In this document: positions 34,163 through 44,500 of the stretch, in pieces | How the letters are laid out: the number at the start of each line of letters is the position of its first letter | Numbering within the stretch: the first letter of the stretch is position 1 | Origin: Candidatus Lachnoclostridium avicola | Lineage (GTDB): Bacteria > Bacillota > Clostridia > Lachnospirales > Lachnospiraceae | Assembly (NCBI GenBank): GCA_019114465.1 | Contig: DXFM01000031.1 | Coordinates: 124,001-188,000 of the forward strand | Direction of reading: 5' to 3' | Length of the DNA stretch: 64,000 nt | Position numbers and translations under genes: made by a program | Notes under the pieces: generated by a model | Told to the model about the DNA's origin: nothing | Seen by the model: only the letters and a program-made list of their open reading frames with translations | The model's database searches: none

Positions 34163-35476
34163 TTAATCCTGTTCAATTTTCGTGACCACATTTCCGTCTT
34201 CGTCAAATTCCAGCTCCGCCGGCTCGTCCAGAGCTTCCAGCCCCGGATATTTTCCCGCCTTCACGTCTCCGTAGTATTCCTCCGACAGCATGATCTCACC
34301 GATGTGAAGAGTGTTGGCGATCCGCACCACCCGCACGTGATCCTGGTCGATCTTATTGCAGGTCTTGATGCAGATCTGAATGGCCTCTTTATCTGTTCCC
34401 ACCACACAGGGGATGCGGGCGGAGGCCAGCACCGTGCTGGTGATGCAGTTGGGATACATCTGCTCCGCGTCGATATCGTCGAAGATCTTTTTGGTGATGG
34501 CGGAGGCGAGGCCGCAGCCTAAGCCGTTTCCGTGGGATTCCTTCGTCAGGTTCAGGAAACAGGTTCTCTGCACCTTCAGGCCCCCTGACGCGTAAGGCGT
34601 GGAGAAGGTTCCGGCAATATTGGGGTCCACCCCGGTACCGCTGAAGTTTTTCCCCACATTGTCCACCACCAGCACATCCGCCTCTCCCACGATCAGACGG
34701 GGCATGTTGGCAAAGGCGAATTTCAGCAGCTCCGGCTCCCGCTCCAGGATCTTCTCCGCGGGGATCGCCTCGATCCGGCAGGTCTCGTCGTAGGCGTTCT
34801 CAATACAGGGGATGGCAAACAGAATGTTGGCCTTTTCCAGCACCACCTTCGCCATGGTGGGAATATTCTGGGCGATGACGTCCATACCGTCCCCGTGGAC
34901 GATGGATGCGCCCACCTGCTTGCCCAAGCCCACGGTCATCATCTTGCAGGGGCCGCTCTCGTAGGGGCCGCGGAAGGCGTTGTGAGGCTTTAAGCGGCAG
35001 GAAATGATGATTCCGTCCGCCTCATAGGCGTTTTTGTCCAGGACTACCCGTTTGCCCCGCTCGGAGTACCCCAGCTCCACCACCTCCATGGAAGAGCGGA
35101 TGGGACAGCCCATGGTCTCCGGGGTGATTCCGTACCCGGCCAGCATGGCCAGCTGGCCCTCCGCCGTGGCTCCCCCGTGGCTTCCCATGGCGGGGACGAT
35201 GAAGGGATTGGCCCCCCTGGCCTTCACCTCATCCACCACCGCCTTTGTGATAATATCCACATTGCGGATTCCCCGGCTTCCCGCCGTGACGGCGATGGAC
35301 ATTCCCGGGCGGATTCTGGACCCGATATCCTCCTTCTCCATCTCCCTGTGAACCGCGGCCGGGATCTCCTCCGGGCGGATGATCTCCCTGGGGAACGTCT
35401 GTCTGGCATGGAACATTTTCGGTATCTTGGTATCCTGCAGAAGTTCGGAAACTCTGCCTCCTTTTATCACTTTCAT
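34163..35476 (-). CDS. LarA-family (DUF2088) nickel-pincer racemase/epimerase-like protein
   Basis: A 437-residue protein of the lactate racemase LarA fold. N-terminal segments PGMSIAVTAGSRGIRN and VPAMGSHGGATAEGQ give the substrate and catalytic His region. KPHNAFRGPYESGPCKMM and GLGKQVGASIVHGDG supply the Lys and His expected to hold the nickel-pincer cofactor. The C-terminal half includes LVVDNVGKNFSGTGVDPN. The larB, larC and larE cofactor genes are not in the window. LarA homologues act on various 2-hydroxyacids and sugars, so lactate is not assured. The divergent LysR gene is the likely regulator. Confidence 0.85.
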   Translation of the reverse strand: MKVIKGGRVSELLQDTKIPKMFHARQTFPREIIRPEEIPAAVHREMEKEDIGSRIRPGMSIAVTAGSRGIRNVDIITKAVVDEVKARGANPFIVPAMGSHGGATAEGQLAMLAGYGITPETMGCPIRSSMEVVELGYSERGKRVVLDKNAYEADGIIISCRLKPHNAFRGPYESGPCKMMTVGLGKQVGASIVHGDGMDVIAQNIPTMAKVVLEKANILFAIPCIENAYDETCRIEAIPAEKILEREPELLKFAFANMPRLIVGEADVLVVDNVGKNFSGTGVDPNIAGTFSTPYASGGLKVQRTCFLNLTKESHGNGLGCGLASAITKKIFDDIDAEQMYPNCITSTVLASARIPCVVGTDKEAIQICIKTCNKIDQDHVRVVRIANTLHIGEIMLSEEYYGDVKAGKYPGLEALDEPAELEFDEDGNVVTKIEQD

Positions 35477-35632
35477 AGGAATTCCTCTCTCTTTTTTCTT
35501 TCAATATAGCATATTTTCAGCCCCTGATAAAGCAGCTGGATCTTTAAATTTCCTAACGCTGTCCTCTATTTTACTTCATGCCGTCTGCCTCCGGATATGC
35601 TACAATAGAGAAAAAGACAAAGGAGACGGCCC

Positions 35633-36562
35633 ATGTATTTAAAAGAAGTGGAGTACATGCTGAAAATCGCAGAAGAACAGAATATTACCAGGGCGGCGGA
35701 AAAACTGTTTATCACCCCTTCCGCCCTCACCCAGCAGCTGACCCGTCTGGAGAGCGACCTGGGCGTTCCCCTGTTCCACAGGGACCGCCGGGGCTGCACC
35801 CCCACGGAAGCCGGAGAAATCTACCTCCAGGCGGCCAGGGAGATGATGAAGCTGAAAAAGGAAACCTACCTCCGTCTCCAGGACCTCTCCGCCCGCAGGC
35901 AGGGGAAGCTAACCGTGGGATTTCCGCCGGACCGGGGCGCTTCCGCCTTCACCAGCATTTATCCTAAGTTCCACCGGGAATACCCGGAGATCTCCATCAA
36001 CATTATGGAGACCAGCGTGCGCCGGCAGCACAAGCTGATCGCTTCCGGAGACCTGGACTTCGGATTTGTCACCCTGCGGGAGAGCCAGAAGGCGGATCTG
36101 GAGTACATTCCCATCTGCCAGGAGGAGCTGGTGCTGATTCTCCCGGCCTCCCACCCCCTGTGCCGGGAAGCCCAGCCCTCGAACGGGCCCTATCCCACTC
36201 TGGATCCCGCCCTGTTAAAAAACGAATCCTTCGCCATGATCTACCGTCTTTCCACCATCTACCAGTTTGTGGAGGAGATTCTCCACTCCGCCGGAGTCAT
36301 CCCCAACGTCCTGTTTGAAAGCCCCAGGACGGCCACCATCATCAACATGGTGGAATCCAACATGTGCTGCGGAATCATCCCCGATTCCGCAGCCACCCGC
36401 CATCCGTCTTCCGTGGCCTTCTTCTGCCTTCCCGGCCATCCGTCCTGGATGCTGTACGCCTGCTGCCGGCGGGGCGCCTATCTCTCAAAAGCCTCCCGCC
36501 GCTTCATCCAGCTGGCCTCCCATTACTGGCAGAACGGAAAAAGCCCCTCTCCCATGGCCTGA
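35633..36562 (+). CDS. LysR-family transcriptional regulator
   Basis: A 309-residue regulator with the N-terminal LysR winged helix (LKEVEYMLKIAEEQNITRAA, KLFITPSALTQQLTRLESDL, VPLFHRDRRGCTPTEAG) and a periplasmic-binding-protein-like effector domain (about 90-295). AAGGAG lies 7 nt before the ATG. The 156-bp gap to the divergent LarA-like gene holds both promoters. A weak TTTATC/TATATT pair serves the LarA side, and TACAAT before lysR serves the other. The arrangement predicts control of the LarA-like enzyme by its substrate. Confidence 0.92.
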   Translation: MYLKEVEYMLKIAEEQNITRAAEKLFITPSALTQQLTRLESDLGVPLFHRDRRGCTPTEAGEIYLQAAREMMKLKKETYLRLQDLSARRQGKLTVGFPPDRGASAFTSIYPKFHREYPEISINIMETSVRRQHKLIASGDLDFGFVTLRESQKADLEYIPICQEELVLILPASHPLCREAQPSNGPYPTLDPALLKNESFAMIYRLSTIYQFVEEILHSAGVIPNVLFESPRTATIINMVESNMCCGIIPDSAATRHPSSVAFFCLPGHPSWMLYACCRRGAYLSKASRRFIQLASHYWQNGKSPSPMA

Positions 36563-36586
36563 CCGGCCGGGAGAGGAGCTTTTCTT
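36543..36586 (+). terminator. Terminator of the LysR gene
   Basis: Stem GCCCCTCTCCC/GGGAGAGGAGC (one mismatch) overlaps the last codons and stop of the gene and is followed by TTTTCTTT. Confidence 0.7.
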
Positions 36587-36596
36587 TCATATTCTT

Positions 36597-37046
36597 TCAG
36601 ACCACCATATATCTGGAGATTTCCGGTTCCTTTGCCGTTCCCTCCCTGCTCATCTTCTGGTAGAAGTACTTGATGATCTCTTTTCTGGTGATGATCCCGA
36701 TAAAATTCTTCTGATCATCCACCACCGGGATAAAATTCTGATTCAACGCCCGGTCCAGCATATCCTCCATCCGGGAATCGATCTTCACCGGCAGGTAATC
36801 CATCCGCCTGGGGATGGCCGTCACAGGCACGTGTTCCGCTTCTTTCAGATTCAGATTGAATTTGTTCTTGATCCCCCACAGCATATCTCCCTCTGTGATG
36901 GTCCCTATGTACCTTCCCGTGCGGCTGATCATGGGAATGGAAGAATATTTGTGATACTCCATCTTTTCCAGAGCCTGTCTCAGGCTCTCATCCTCATAGA
37001 TATAAGCGACCTCGCTCTTCGGTGTCAGAAAAAATAATATATTCAT
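36597..37046 (-). CDS. Two-CBS-domain protein
   Basis: A 149-residue protein made almost entirely of a CBS pair. The first repeat (about 10-65) ends SIPMISRTGRYIGTITEGD and the second (about 75-140) ends FIPVVDDQKNFIGIITRKEII. CBS pairs bind adenosine nucleotides such as AMP, ATP or S-adenosylmethionine and signal energy or metabolite state. No catalytic domain is attached, so it is a stand-alone sensor whose partner is not evident. It is a single gene on the minus strand. Confidence 0.9.
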   Translation of the reverse strand: MNILFFLTPKSEVAYIYEDESLRQALEKMEYHKYSSIPMISRTGRYIGTITEGDMLWGIKNKFNLNLKEAEHVPVTAIPRRMDYLPVKIDSRMEDMLDRALNQNFIPVVDDQKNFIGIITRKEIIKYFYQKMSREGTAKEPEISRYMVV

Positions 37047-37262
37047 CAGAAACCCTCCTGTTTCATTAGTTCCACTCTGACATCAGTATATCACCTGTCT
37101 ATGAATCTGCTGTGAAGAATTTATTATTTTTTTATAACTTTCTTTCGTTTCGGCCTATAAAATTCTTAAAAATTTACAAAAATTTCCAGCGGCAGATGGC
37201 TGAAAAGCCCATTCCGCCGCCGGCTCCATCCGGCGCCTGCAAAGGCGCCGGGTCTTTCTCTC

Positions 37263-38093
37263 TCATTCCAGATAGTCCAGGGGATCCACGGGAGTTCCCT
37301 CGTGGGTCATCTCAAAGTATACGTTGGATCCCTCCACGGAATAATATTTGGTGGGTTCCGCCACATATCCCAGCAGGCTGCCCTTTTCCACGTAGTCGTT
37401 GACCGCCACGGGAATTTCCTTTAACTGGCCGCAGACAGCCCTGTACTCATTTCCCAGATCCAGGGTCACAAAATTGCCCAGCTCCTCGTTGCTGCCCACC
37501 TCCAGCACGCGGGCTGCAGCCGGGGCATACACCGGAGTGCTCACCTCGCTCTGCACCACAATGCCGGGGCTGCACTTATACTGCTCCAGGGTGGGGAAAT
37601 AGGTGGTGGTCTCCATGCTGTAGTCGATAAGCACGGAACCTCTCACCGGCCAGCCGAGCCTGTCAGTGGCGGCAAAATTCAGTACCTGGGCCATGGCCGC
37701 GTCGTTTCCGGCTCCCGCCGGCTCCGCCTCCGTGTCTTCTCCCGCACCGTTTCCGACGGCCAGGCGATCCGTCTCTCCCGCCGGCTCACCGGCTCCGTCC
37801 GCCTCTTCCCGGTCCGCCCCGGCAAGCATGGCGCCGTCCGCGTCCCCTTCTCCCGCGTCTGTTTCTTCCGCTGCCTCCATCTCCGAGGCACCCGCCAGGG
37901 ATCCGGCTCCGTCCTCAGCTTCCTCTGCGATCAGACTCTCCTGATCCTCCATGGACAGGTAGGGATTTTCCTCCGCCCCGCCTCCTCTCTGGATCGTAAC
38001 CACGCCTGCTGCGGCTACTATAGTCAGCAGGCCCAATACCAGCATGACAAGAACTAACTTATCCTTGAACATCTGCCTTACTTTATTTTTCAC
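37263..38093 (-). CDS. spoIIQ: SpoIIQ-like LytM/M23-fold protein with degenerate active site
   Basis: A 276-residue membrane-anchored protein. One N-terminal helix (about 13-36) is followed by a long acidic Ala/Glu/Gly-rich linker (about 40-140) and a LytM fold (VSTPVYAPAAARVLEVG, LGNFVTLDLGNEYRAVCGQL, VYFEMTHEGTPVDPLDYL). The zinc ligands of active M23 endopeptidases (HxxxD and HxH) are not present. The GTG at 38093 is preferred because AGGTGAT lies 4 nt upstream; a GTG at 38102 is an alternative. It lies 40 bp behind spoIID. That conserved clostridial pair identifies it as the SpoIIQ engulfment and channel protein. Confidence 0.82.
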   Translation of the reverse strand: MKNKVRQMFKDKLVLVMLVLGLLTIVAAAGVVTIQRGGGAEENPYLSMEDQESLIAEEAEDGAGSLAGASEMEAAEETDAGEGDADGAMLAGADREEADGAGEPAGETDRLAVGNGAGEDTEAEPAGAGNDAAMAQVLNFAATDRLGWPVRGSVLIDYSMETTTYFPTLEQYKCSPGIVVQSEVSTPVYAPAAARVLEVGSNEELGNFVTLDLGNEYRAVCGQLKEIPVAVNDYVEKGSLLGYVAEPTKYYSVEGSNVYFEMTHEGTPVDPLDYLE

Positions 38094-38133
38094 GTTTATC
38101 ACCTCGGTACTATTTTTACCAAAGCGATGTCAG

Positions 38134-39048
38134 TTATACAGAAATCAGCACAATATTTTTATAAAAAAACTGGAGGATCTCCTCCGCCGTCCGTCCCTCC
38201 CCGCTCAGAAGGCTGGCGGTGTACTGACTTAAGCCGTAGCCGTGGCCGATTCCCCTCGTCACCACCCGCAGGCCATCGCCGTACTCCTCCACCGAAAAGC
38301 AGGGGGAGGCCAGCCCGAGAGCTCTCTGCACTTCCTCCCCGGTACAGCTTCCCGTGCCGATCTGGATCTCCTTCACGTATCCCGTCTCATCCGCCGCCAG
38401 GATCTGGATGTCCCCCGGCAGTCCCTCCGCCGCCACCTCCCCCGCTCCGGGAATGGTCCTGATTTTCTCCGCCAGCTCCTCCTTCGTCATGGTCACCGCC
38501 TGGAGACTGCCGTCCGCTTCCAGATCCCCGGGACAGTCCGCCGCCGTCAGATAGGGATAGCCGTCCCCGCCTTCCCTGGTTCTTCCCGCGCTGGCCCGGT
38601 GAAACAGAGGCTCAATCAGCTCCCCCTCATAAGTGATCACCTGTCCCCTGGTCTCCTCCGCCGCCTCCCTCAGCCTGCGGTAGTTCTCCGCCGCCTGCTC
38701 TCCCCAGAGGGCGGCCAGCTCTTTCCCGTCCAGGTAATCCATGTCCAGCTCCGACTGGGAGATCTCCTTCTCCTCCCCCATCCGGCCGCAGATATAGGTT
38801 CTGGCGATAATGGCCTGGGCCTTTAAGGCCTCCTCCCCGAAGTCCGCCGGAATCTGGGCTGCCAGAGCCCCCGGCAGAAACTCTTCCATACTCATATAAG
38901 CCTTCACATTCCCCTCATCCAGCAGGATTCTCCGGTCTCCCCCCGCCTCCGTCCGGACTCCCGTCCCCTCCACGGTGCCTGTCCACGCCAGCGTGACAAT
39001 ATACGGAAACAGGACCGCAAACACCAGAGCCGCCCCAAATTTTCCCAT
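38134..39048 (-). CDS. spoIID: Stage II sporulation protein D (peptidoglycan lytic transglycosylase)
   Basis: A 304-residue enzyme that cleaves glycan strands during engulfment of the forespore. An N-terminal membrane anchor (about 4-22) precedes the SpoIID/LytB domain. Catalytic Glu lies in EEALKAQAIIARTYICG. FHRASAGRTREGGDGYPYL, TAADCPG and the final GIGHGYGLSQYTASLL are also conserved. ATG 39048 is chosen because AAAGGGGGA lies 6 nt upstream. It is expressed in the mother cell in known systems; a possible sigma-E promoter lies just upstream. Confidence 0.93.
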   Translation of the reverse strand: MGKFGAALVFAVLFPYIVTLAWTGTVEGTGVRTEAGGDRRILLDEGNVKAYMSMEEFLPGALAAQIPADFGEEALKAQAIIARTYICGRMGEEKEISQSELDMDYLDGKELAALWGEQAAENYRRLREAAEETRGQVITYEGELIEPLFHRASAGRTREGGDGYPYLTAADCPGDLEADGSLQAVTMTKEELAEKIRTIPGAGEVAAEGLPGDIQILAADETGYVKEIQIGTGSCTGEEVQRALGLASPCFSVEEYGDGLRVVTRGIGHGYGLSQYTASLLSGEGRTAEEILQFFYKNIVLISV

Positions 39049-39079
39049 AAAAAATCCCCCTTTCACAGGCTGCTGTTAC

Positions 39080-39110
39080 ATGCCTATGAACAGGGGGATG
39101 AAATTTATTC
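39080..39110 (-). promoter_or_regulatory. Possible sigma-E promoter of spoIID
   Basis: On the minus strand, GAATAAA (39110-39104), a 15-bp spacer and CATAGGCAT (39088-39080) resemble the sigma-E pattern of -35 ATATT and -10 CATACANT, but with several mismatches. Suggested mainly by the known regulation of spoIID. Confidence 0.3.
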
Positions 39111-39111
39111 C

Positions 39112-41577
39112 TTATTCCGTCTTATCCAGAGTCACCGTAATGGGAGACAGATGCCAGATATCCCGGACGTACTCTCTGACCGTACGGTCAGAGGAGAACT
39201 TGCCGCTGTTGGCCACGTTCAGGATAGCAGCCTTCGCCCACCAGTCCTCGTTCCGGTATGCCTTGTCGATCCGGTCGTGGGCCTCCGCGTAGGAGCGGAA
39301 ATCCTTCAGGATAAAGTAGGTGTCTGCCCGGTCGCTGCTCTTGGTATTTAACAGGGAATCATAGATATCCCGGAACAGCTCCGTATCCTGGGGAGCATAG
39401 TAACCGTTGATCAGCTGCATCAGCACCCGGCGGATATCCTGGTCGTTGTTGAAGATATCCATGGGGTTGTAGCCGCCGTTCTTCTCGTAATTGATGACCT
39501 CGTCAGAGCTCATGCCGAAGATGAAGGCGTTCTCCTTGCCCACTTCCTCCACGATCTCCACATTAGCTCCGTCCATGGTTCCCAGCGTCAGGGCGCCGTT
39601 TAACATGAACTTCATGTTGCCCGTTCCGGACGCCTCCTTGCTGGCGGTGGAGATCTGCTCGCTCACGTCCGCCGCCGCGAAAATGATCTCCGCGTTGGAC
39701 ACCCGGTAGTCCTCGATGAACACCACCTTGATCTTTCCGCCGATGCTCTTGTCGTTGTTGATCACATCCGCCACGGAATTGATCAGCTTGATGGTCAGCT
39801 TCGCCCGCTTGTAGCCGGCTGCCGCCTTCGCGCCGAAGATAAAGGTTCTGGGCACCATATCCATATTGGGGTTATCCTTCAGCTTGTTGTACAGATACAT
39901 TACGTGAAGAATATTCATCAGCTGACGCTTGTACTCATGAAGCCGCTTTACCTGCACGTCGAAGATGGATCTGGGATCCACGTCGATGCCGTTGTGCTCC
40001 TTGATGTATTTTGCCAGGCGTACCTTGTTCTGGTACTTGATATTCATAAACTCCTGCTGACTTCTCTTGTCGTCGGCGTAAACCTCCAGCTTCTTCATGT
40101 GGGACAGGTCGGTGATCCAGTCGTCACCGATCTTGTCGGTCACCCAGTCAGCCAGCAGAGGATTGCCGTGGAGGAGGAAACGTCTCTGAGTAATACCGTT
40201 GGTCTTATTGTTGAACTTCTGGGGCATCATCTCATAGAAATCCTTCAGCTCCTGCTTCTCCAGGATCTCCGTGTGAAGCTTTGCCACGCCGTTTACAGAA
40301 AAGCTGCCCACGATGGCCATATAAGCCATGCGCACCTGTCCGTCGTGGATGATGGCCATACGGTTCACCTTGCCCGGGTCATTGGGGTATCTCTTCTGTA
40401 CCTCGGCCACGAAGCGGCGGTTGATTTCCTCCACGATCTGATAGATTCTGGGAAGCAGACGGGAGAACAGCTCGATGGGCCATTTCTCCAGGGCCTCAGC
40501 CATAATGGTGTGGTTGGTGTAAGCGCAGGTTCTGGTGGTGATATCCCAGGCCTCATCCCAGCTTAAGCCCTCCTCGTCCATGAGGATTCTCATAAGCTCC
40601 GGAACCGCCACTGTGGGATGGGTGTCGTTCATCTGGAACACCACCTTATCCGGCAGCTCGAAGATGTTGCTGTGGTTCTCCTTGAACTTCCGCACTGCAA
40701 GCTGAACGCTGGCGGAGATGAAGAAGTACTGCTGTTTTAACCGCAGCTCTTTGCCGGCGTAGTGGTTGTCGTTGGGGTAGAGCACCTCCACCAGGTTCTT
40801 GGCCAGATTCTCCTGCTCCACCGCCCGGTTGTAATCTCCCCGGTCAAACTCAGAGAGGTTGAAGCTGTCCACCGGCTGGGCATCCCAGATGCGCAGGGTG
40901 TCCACCACATTGTTGCCGTAGCCCACCACCGGAAGGTCGTAGGGAACTGCCATGACGGACTGATATCCCTTCTGGATGAAGTTGTTCTTGTGGCCGTCCC
41001 ACTGGATATCCACATAGCCGCCGAACTTCACCTCCGTGGCGTACTCGGAACGGCGCACCTCAAAGGGATAGCCGTCCTTGAGCCACTCGTCCGGAACTTC
41101 CACCTGGAAGCCATTCTCGATCTTCTGCTTGAACATGCCGTAGCGGTAGCGGATGCCGCAGCCGTAGGCCGGATATCCCAGCGTAGCCAGGGAATCCAGG
41201 AAACAGGCGGCCAGACGTCCCAGGCCTCCGTTTCCAAGAGCCGGATCCCGTTCCTGGTCCTCGATCACATTTAAATCGAATCCCAGCTCATCCAGCACCT
41301 CTTTCACCTCTTTCTGGGCGCAGATGCTGATGATGTTGTTGCCCAGATACCGTCCCACCAGAAATTCCATAGACAGGTAGTAAAGCTTCTTGGAATCCTG
41401 TTTCACGATCTCCTTCTGCGTTGCGATCCACTCGTCGATAATCACGTCTTTGATGGCGTATGCCACCGCCTGATACGCCTGCTCCGGAGTCACCTCATCA
41501 ATGGTCCTGCGGAACAGGTTCTTCGCATTGGCGATCACACTCTTTTTAAACGTTTCCTTATCAAATCCCTGATACAT
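39112..41577 (-). CDS. glgP: Glycogen/maltodextrin phosphorylase
   Basis: An 821-residue GT35 enzyme that releases glucose 1-phosphate from alpha-glucans using pyridoxal phosphate. The PLP-lysine region EASGTGNMKFMLNGALTLGTMDGANVEI is intact. ALGNGGLGRLAACFLDSLATL, GIRYRYGMFKQ and MNDTHPTVAVPELMR are typical. GAGGAGG lies 5 nt before the ATG. The start lies only 16 bp after the ileS stop, with no terminator or promoter between. It therefore probably shares the T-box-controlled ileS transcript, an unusual pairing. Confidence 0.96.
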   Translation of the reverse strand: MYQGFDKETFKKSVIANAKNLFRRTIDEVTPEQAYQAVAYAIKDVIIDEWIATQKEIVKQDSKKLYYLSMEFLVGRYLGNNIISICAQKEVKEVLDELGFDLNVIEDQERDPALGNGGLGRLAACFLDSLATLGYPAYGCGIRYRYGMFKQKIENGFQVEVPDEWLKDGYPFEVRRSEYATEVKFGGYVDIQWDGHKNNFIQKGYQSVMAVPYDLPVVGYGNNVVDTLRIWDAQPVDSFNLSEFDRGDYNRAVEQENLAKNLVEVLYPNDNHYAGKELRLKQQYFFISASVQLAVRKFKENHSNIFELPDKVVFQMNDTHPTVAVPELMRILMDEEGLSWDEAWDITTRTCAYTNHTIMAEALEKWPIELFSRLLPRIYQIVEEINRRFVAEVQKRYPNDPGKVNRMAIIHDGQVRMAYMAIVGSFSVNGVAKLHTEILEKQELKDFYEMMPQKFNNKTNGITQRRFLLHGNPLLADWVTDKIGDDWITDLSHMKKLEVYADDKRSQQEFMNIKYQNKVRLAKYIKEHNGIDVDPRSIFDVQVKRLHEYKRQLMNILHVMYLYNKLKDNPNMDMVPRTFIFGAKAAAGYKRAKLTIKLINSVADVINNDKSIGGKIKVVFIEDYRVSNAEIIFAAADVSEQISTASKEASGTGNMKFMLNGALTLGTMDGANVEIVEEVGKENAFIFGMSSDEVINYEKNGGYNPMDIFNNDQDIRRVLMQLINGYYAPQDTELFRDIYDSLLNTKSSDRADTYFILKDFRSYAEAHDRIDKAYRNEDWWAKAAILNVANSGKFSSDRTVREYVRDIWHLSPITVTLDKTE

Positions 41578-41593
41578 GTCTGCCTCCTCAATT

Positions 41594-44500
41594 TCAGTCG
41601 GTGAGTTTTTCCACTCCCAACGTTACTTTCTCTCCGTTAATATTCCATTCCTTCACATAACCGGCGGTCTGGCCGTATACGATCCGGTCTGCCATAACTT
41701 CGCTGCGGACTGTCTCTTCATTCGCTTTTAAAATGGTCTCAATCTTCTCATTGTCCTGCTCATAGACGGCGATATGGTCCATCACCTCAAAGCCGGCTTC
41801 CTTTCTCATGGTCTGGATCTTGCTGATGAGCTCCCGGACAAAGCCTTCCTCAATCAGCTCCGGCGTCAGATTGGTATCCAGAACCACTGTCACCTCGTTG
41901 TCTCCTTCGGACACGAATCCGTCCTTCTGGGCGGTGTCGATGAGCAGATCATCCTTTGTCAGCTCCACCTTCTGGCCGTCAAAATCAAAGGTTAAAACGC
42001 CGGTCTCATTTAAGGTGTCCATGGCCTGATTTCCATCCACTTCCCCAAGAGCCTGGCGGATCTGATTCAGCAGCTTTCCGTACTTCGGACCCACCGTCTT
42101 TAACTGGGGCTTGAAGGTGTAGGAAGTGAAGGCTCTCACATCGTCGGTGAATTCCACCTTCTTCACATTCAGCTCATCCTCGATGATCTCCTGGTAGAAC
42201 TCCGGAAGCACTTTGCCCTTCACGAACATGCGGCTGATGGGCTGACGGTTCTTGATGGCGGCATTGTTTCTGGCTGCACGGCCCATCACCACCACTTTCA
42301 GCACCTCATCCATCTTCTCTTCCAGATCTTTGTCGATCATCTCCTCATGAACCGCCGGGAAGTCGCACAGATGGATGCTCTCCGGAGCGTCCTTGTCGAT
42401 CTTTCTCACCAGATTCTGGTAGATATCCTCCGTCATGAAGGGGATCATGGGAGCCGCTGCCTTGCAGATGGTGGTCAGAGCCGTGTAAAGGGTCATGTAG
42501 GCATTGATCTTATCCTGCTCCATTCCCTTCGCCCAGAAACGGCTGCGGCTTCTTCTCACATACCAGTTGCTCATGTCGTCCACAAAGTCCTGAAGGGCGT
42601 TGGCCGCCTCCGGCACCTTGTAGTCGTTTAAAAAGCCGTCCACTGCCTTCACCGTGCTGTTTAACTTGGACAGCAGCCATTTATCCATCACCGGAAGCTT
42701 GTCGTATTCCAGTTCATGCTTTGTGGCGTCAAATTCATCAATATTGGCGTAGAGCACGTAGAACGCGTAAGTATTCCACAGCGTGCCCATAAACTTTCTC
42801 TGGCACTCCCGCACCGCCTTGCCGTTAAACCGCTTCGGCAGCCAGGGGGCGCTGCTCACGTAGAAATACCAGCGGATGGCGTCCGCTCCGTAGGTGGAAA
42901 GGGCGTCGAAAGGATCCACCGCATTTCCCTTGGATTTGCTCATCTTCTGGCCGTTCTCATCCTGCACGTGGCCCATGACGATTACGTTCTTAAAGGGCGC
43001 CTTGTTGAAGATCAGGGTGGAGATGGCAAGCAGGGAGTAGAACCAGCCTCTGGTCTGGTCCACCGCCTCGGAGATAAAATCTGCCGGGAACTGGGATTCA
43101 AACAGCTCCTTGTTCTCAAAGGGATAGTGATGCTGGGCAAAGGGCATGGAGCCGGAATCAAACCAGCAGTCGATTACCTCCGGAACACGGTGCATCTCCT
43201 TGCCGCACACCGGGCAGGTGATGGTCACCTGATCGATGTAGGGACGGTGAAGCTCGATGTCGTCCGGGCAGTTCTTGGACATGCTCTTTAACTCCTGGAT
43301 GCTTCCAATGGAGTGCTGGTGGCCGCACTCACACTCCCAGATATTCAAGGGTGTGCCCCAGTAACGGTTGCGGCTTAAGCCCCAGTCCTGAACATTCTCC
43401 AGCCAGTCGCCGAAACGTCCTTTTCCGATGCTCTCCGGAATCCAGTTGATGGTGTTGTTGTTGCGGATTAAGTCATCCTTCACCGCGGTCATCTTGATGA
43501 ACCAGGACTCTCTCGCGTAGTAGATCAGAGGAGTATCGCATCTCCAGCAGTGGGGATAGCTGTGCTCAAACTCGGGAGCGTCAAAGAGCAGTCCTCTCTC
43601 CTCCAGGTTCTGAAGCACCAGGGGATCGGCTTTCTTCACGAACACGCCGGGCCAGGGAGTCTCCGCCGTCATGTCGCCCTTGCCGTCCACCAGCTGCACA
43701 AAGGGCAGGTTGTAGTTCTTGCCCACCTTGGAGTCGTCCTCACCGAAGGCCGGCGCAATGTGAACCACGCCGGTACCGTCTGTCAGGGTGACATAGGTGT
43801 CGCAGGTCACATAGAATCCCTTTCTTCTCTGCTTTTCCGCCACCTTTGCGGCACAGTCAAACAGGGGCTCATACTCCTTGTACTCCAGATCTTTTCCGAT
43901 GTATCTCTCCAGCACCTCGTACTCGCCCAGGCCGCCGAGGACTTTCTCCACCAGGGCCTCCGCCATGTAGTAGACCTTTCCGTCTCCCGCCTTTACCTTG
44001 ACGTAGGACTCGTTCGGATTGACGCAGAGCGCCACATTGGAGGGCAGGGTCCAGGGGGTGGTGGTCCATGCCAGAATGTAGGCATCCTCGCCTTTCGCCT
44101 TAAAGCGGACGATGGCGGAACGCTCCTTCACATCCTTATATCCCTGAGCCACCTCGTGGGAGGACAGGGGAGTGCCGCAGCGGGGGCAGTAAGGCACGAT
44201 CTTGAAGCCCTTATACAGAAGTCCTTTGTCCCAGATCTTCTTTAACGCCCACCACTCAGACTCAATAAATGTATTGTCGTAGGTCACGTAGGGATGATCC
44301 ATATCCGCCCAGAATCCTACGGTGTTGGAAAAATCTTCCCACATGCTCTTATATTTCCACACACTCTCCTTGCAGTGCTGGATAAAAGGTTCCAGACCGT
44401 ACTCTTCGATCTGCTCCTTGCCGTCCAGACCTAAGGATTTCTCCACCTCCAGCTCCACGGGAAGTCCGTGGGTATCCCATCCGGCCTTTCTGGGAACCAT

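Noticed and set aside
37217-37252. Hairpin CCGGCGCC/GGCGCCGG after the SpoIIQ-like gene, as a terminator
   Set aside because: In the minus direction it is followed by ATGGAGCC rather than a T-tract, so termination is not supported. It may only be a GC-rich stem.
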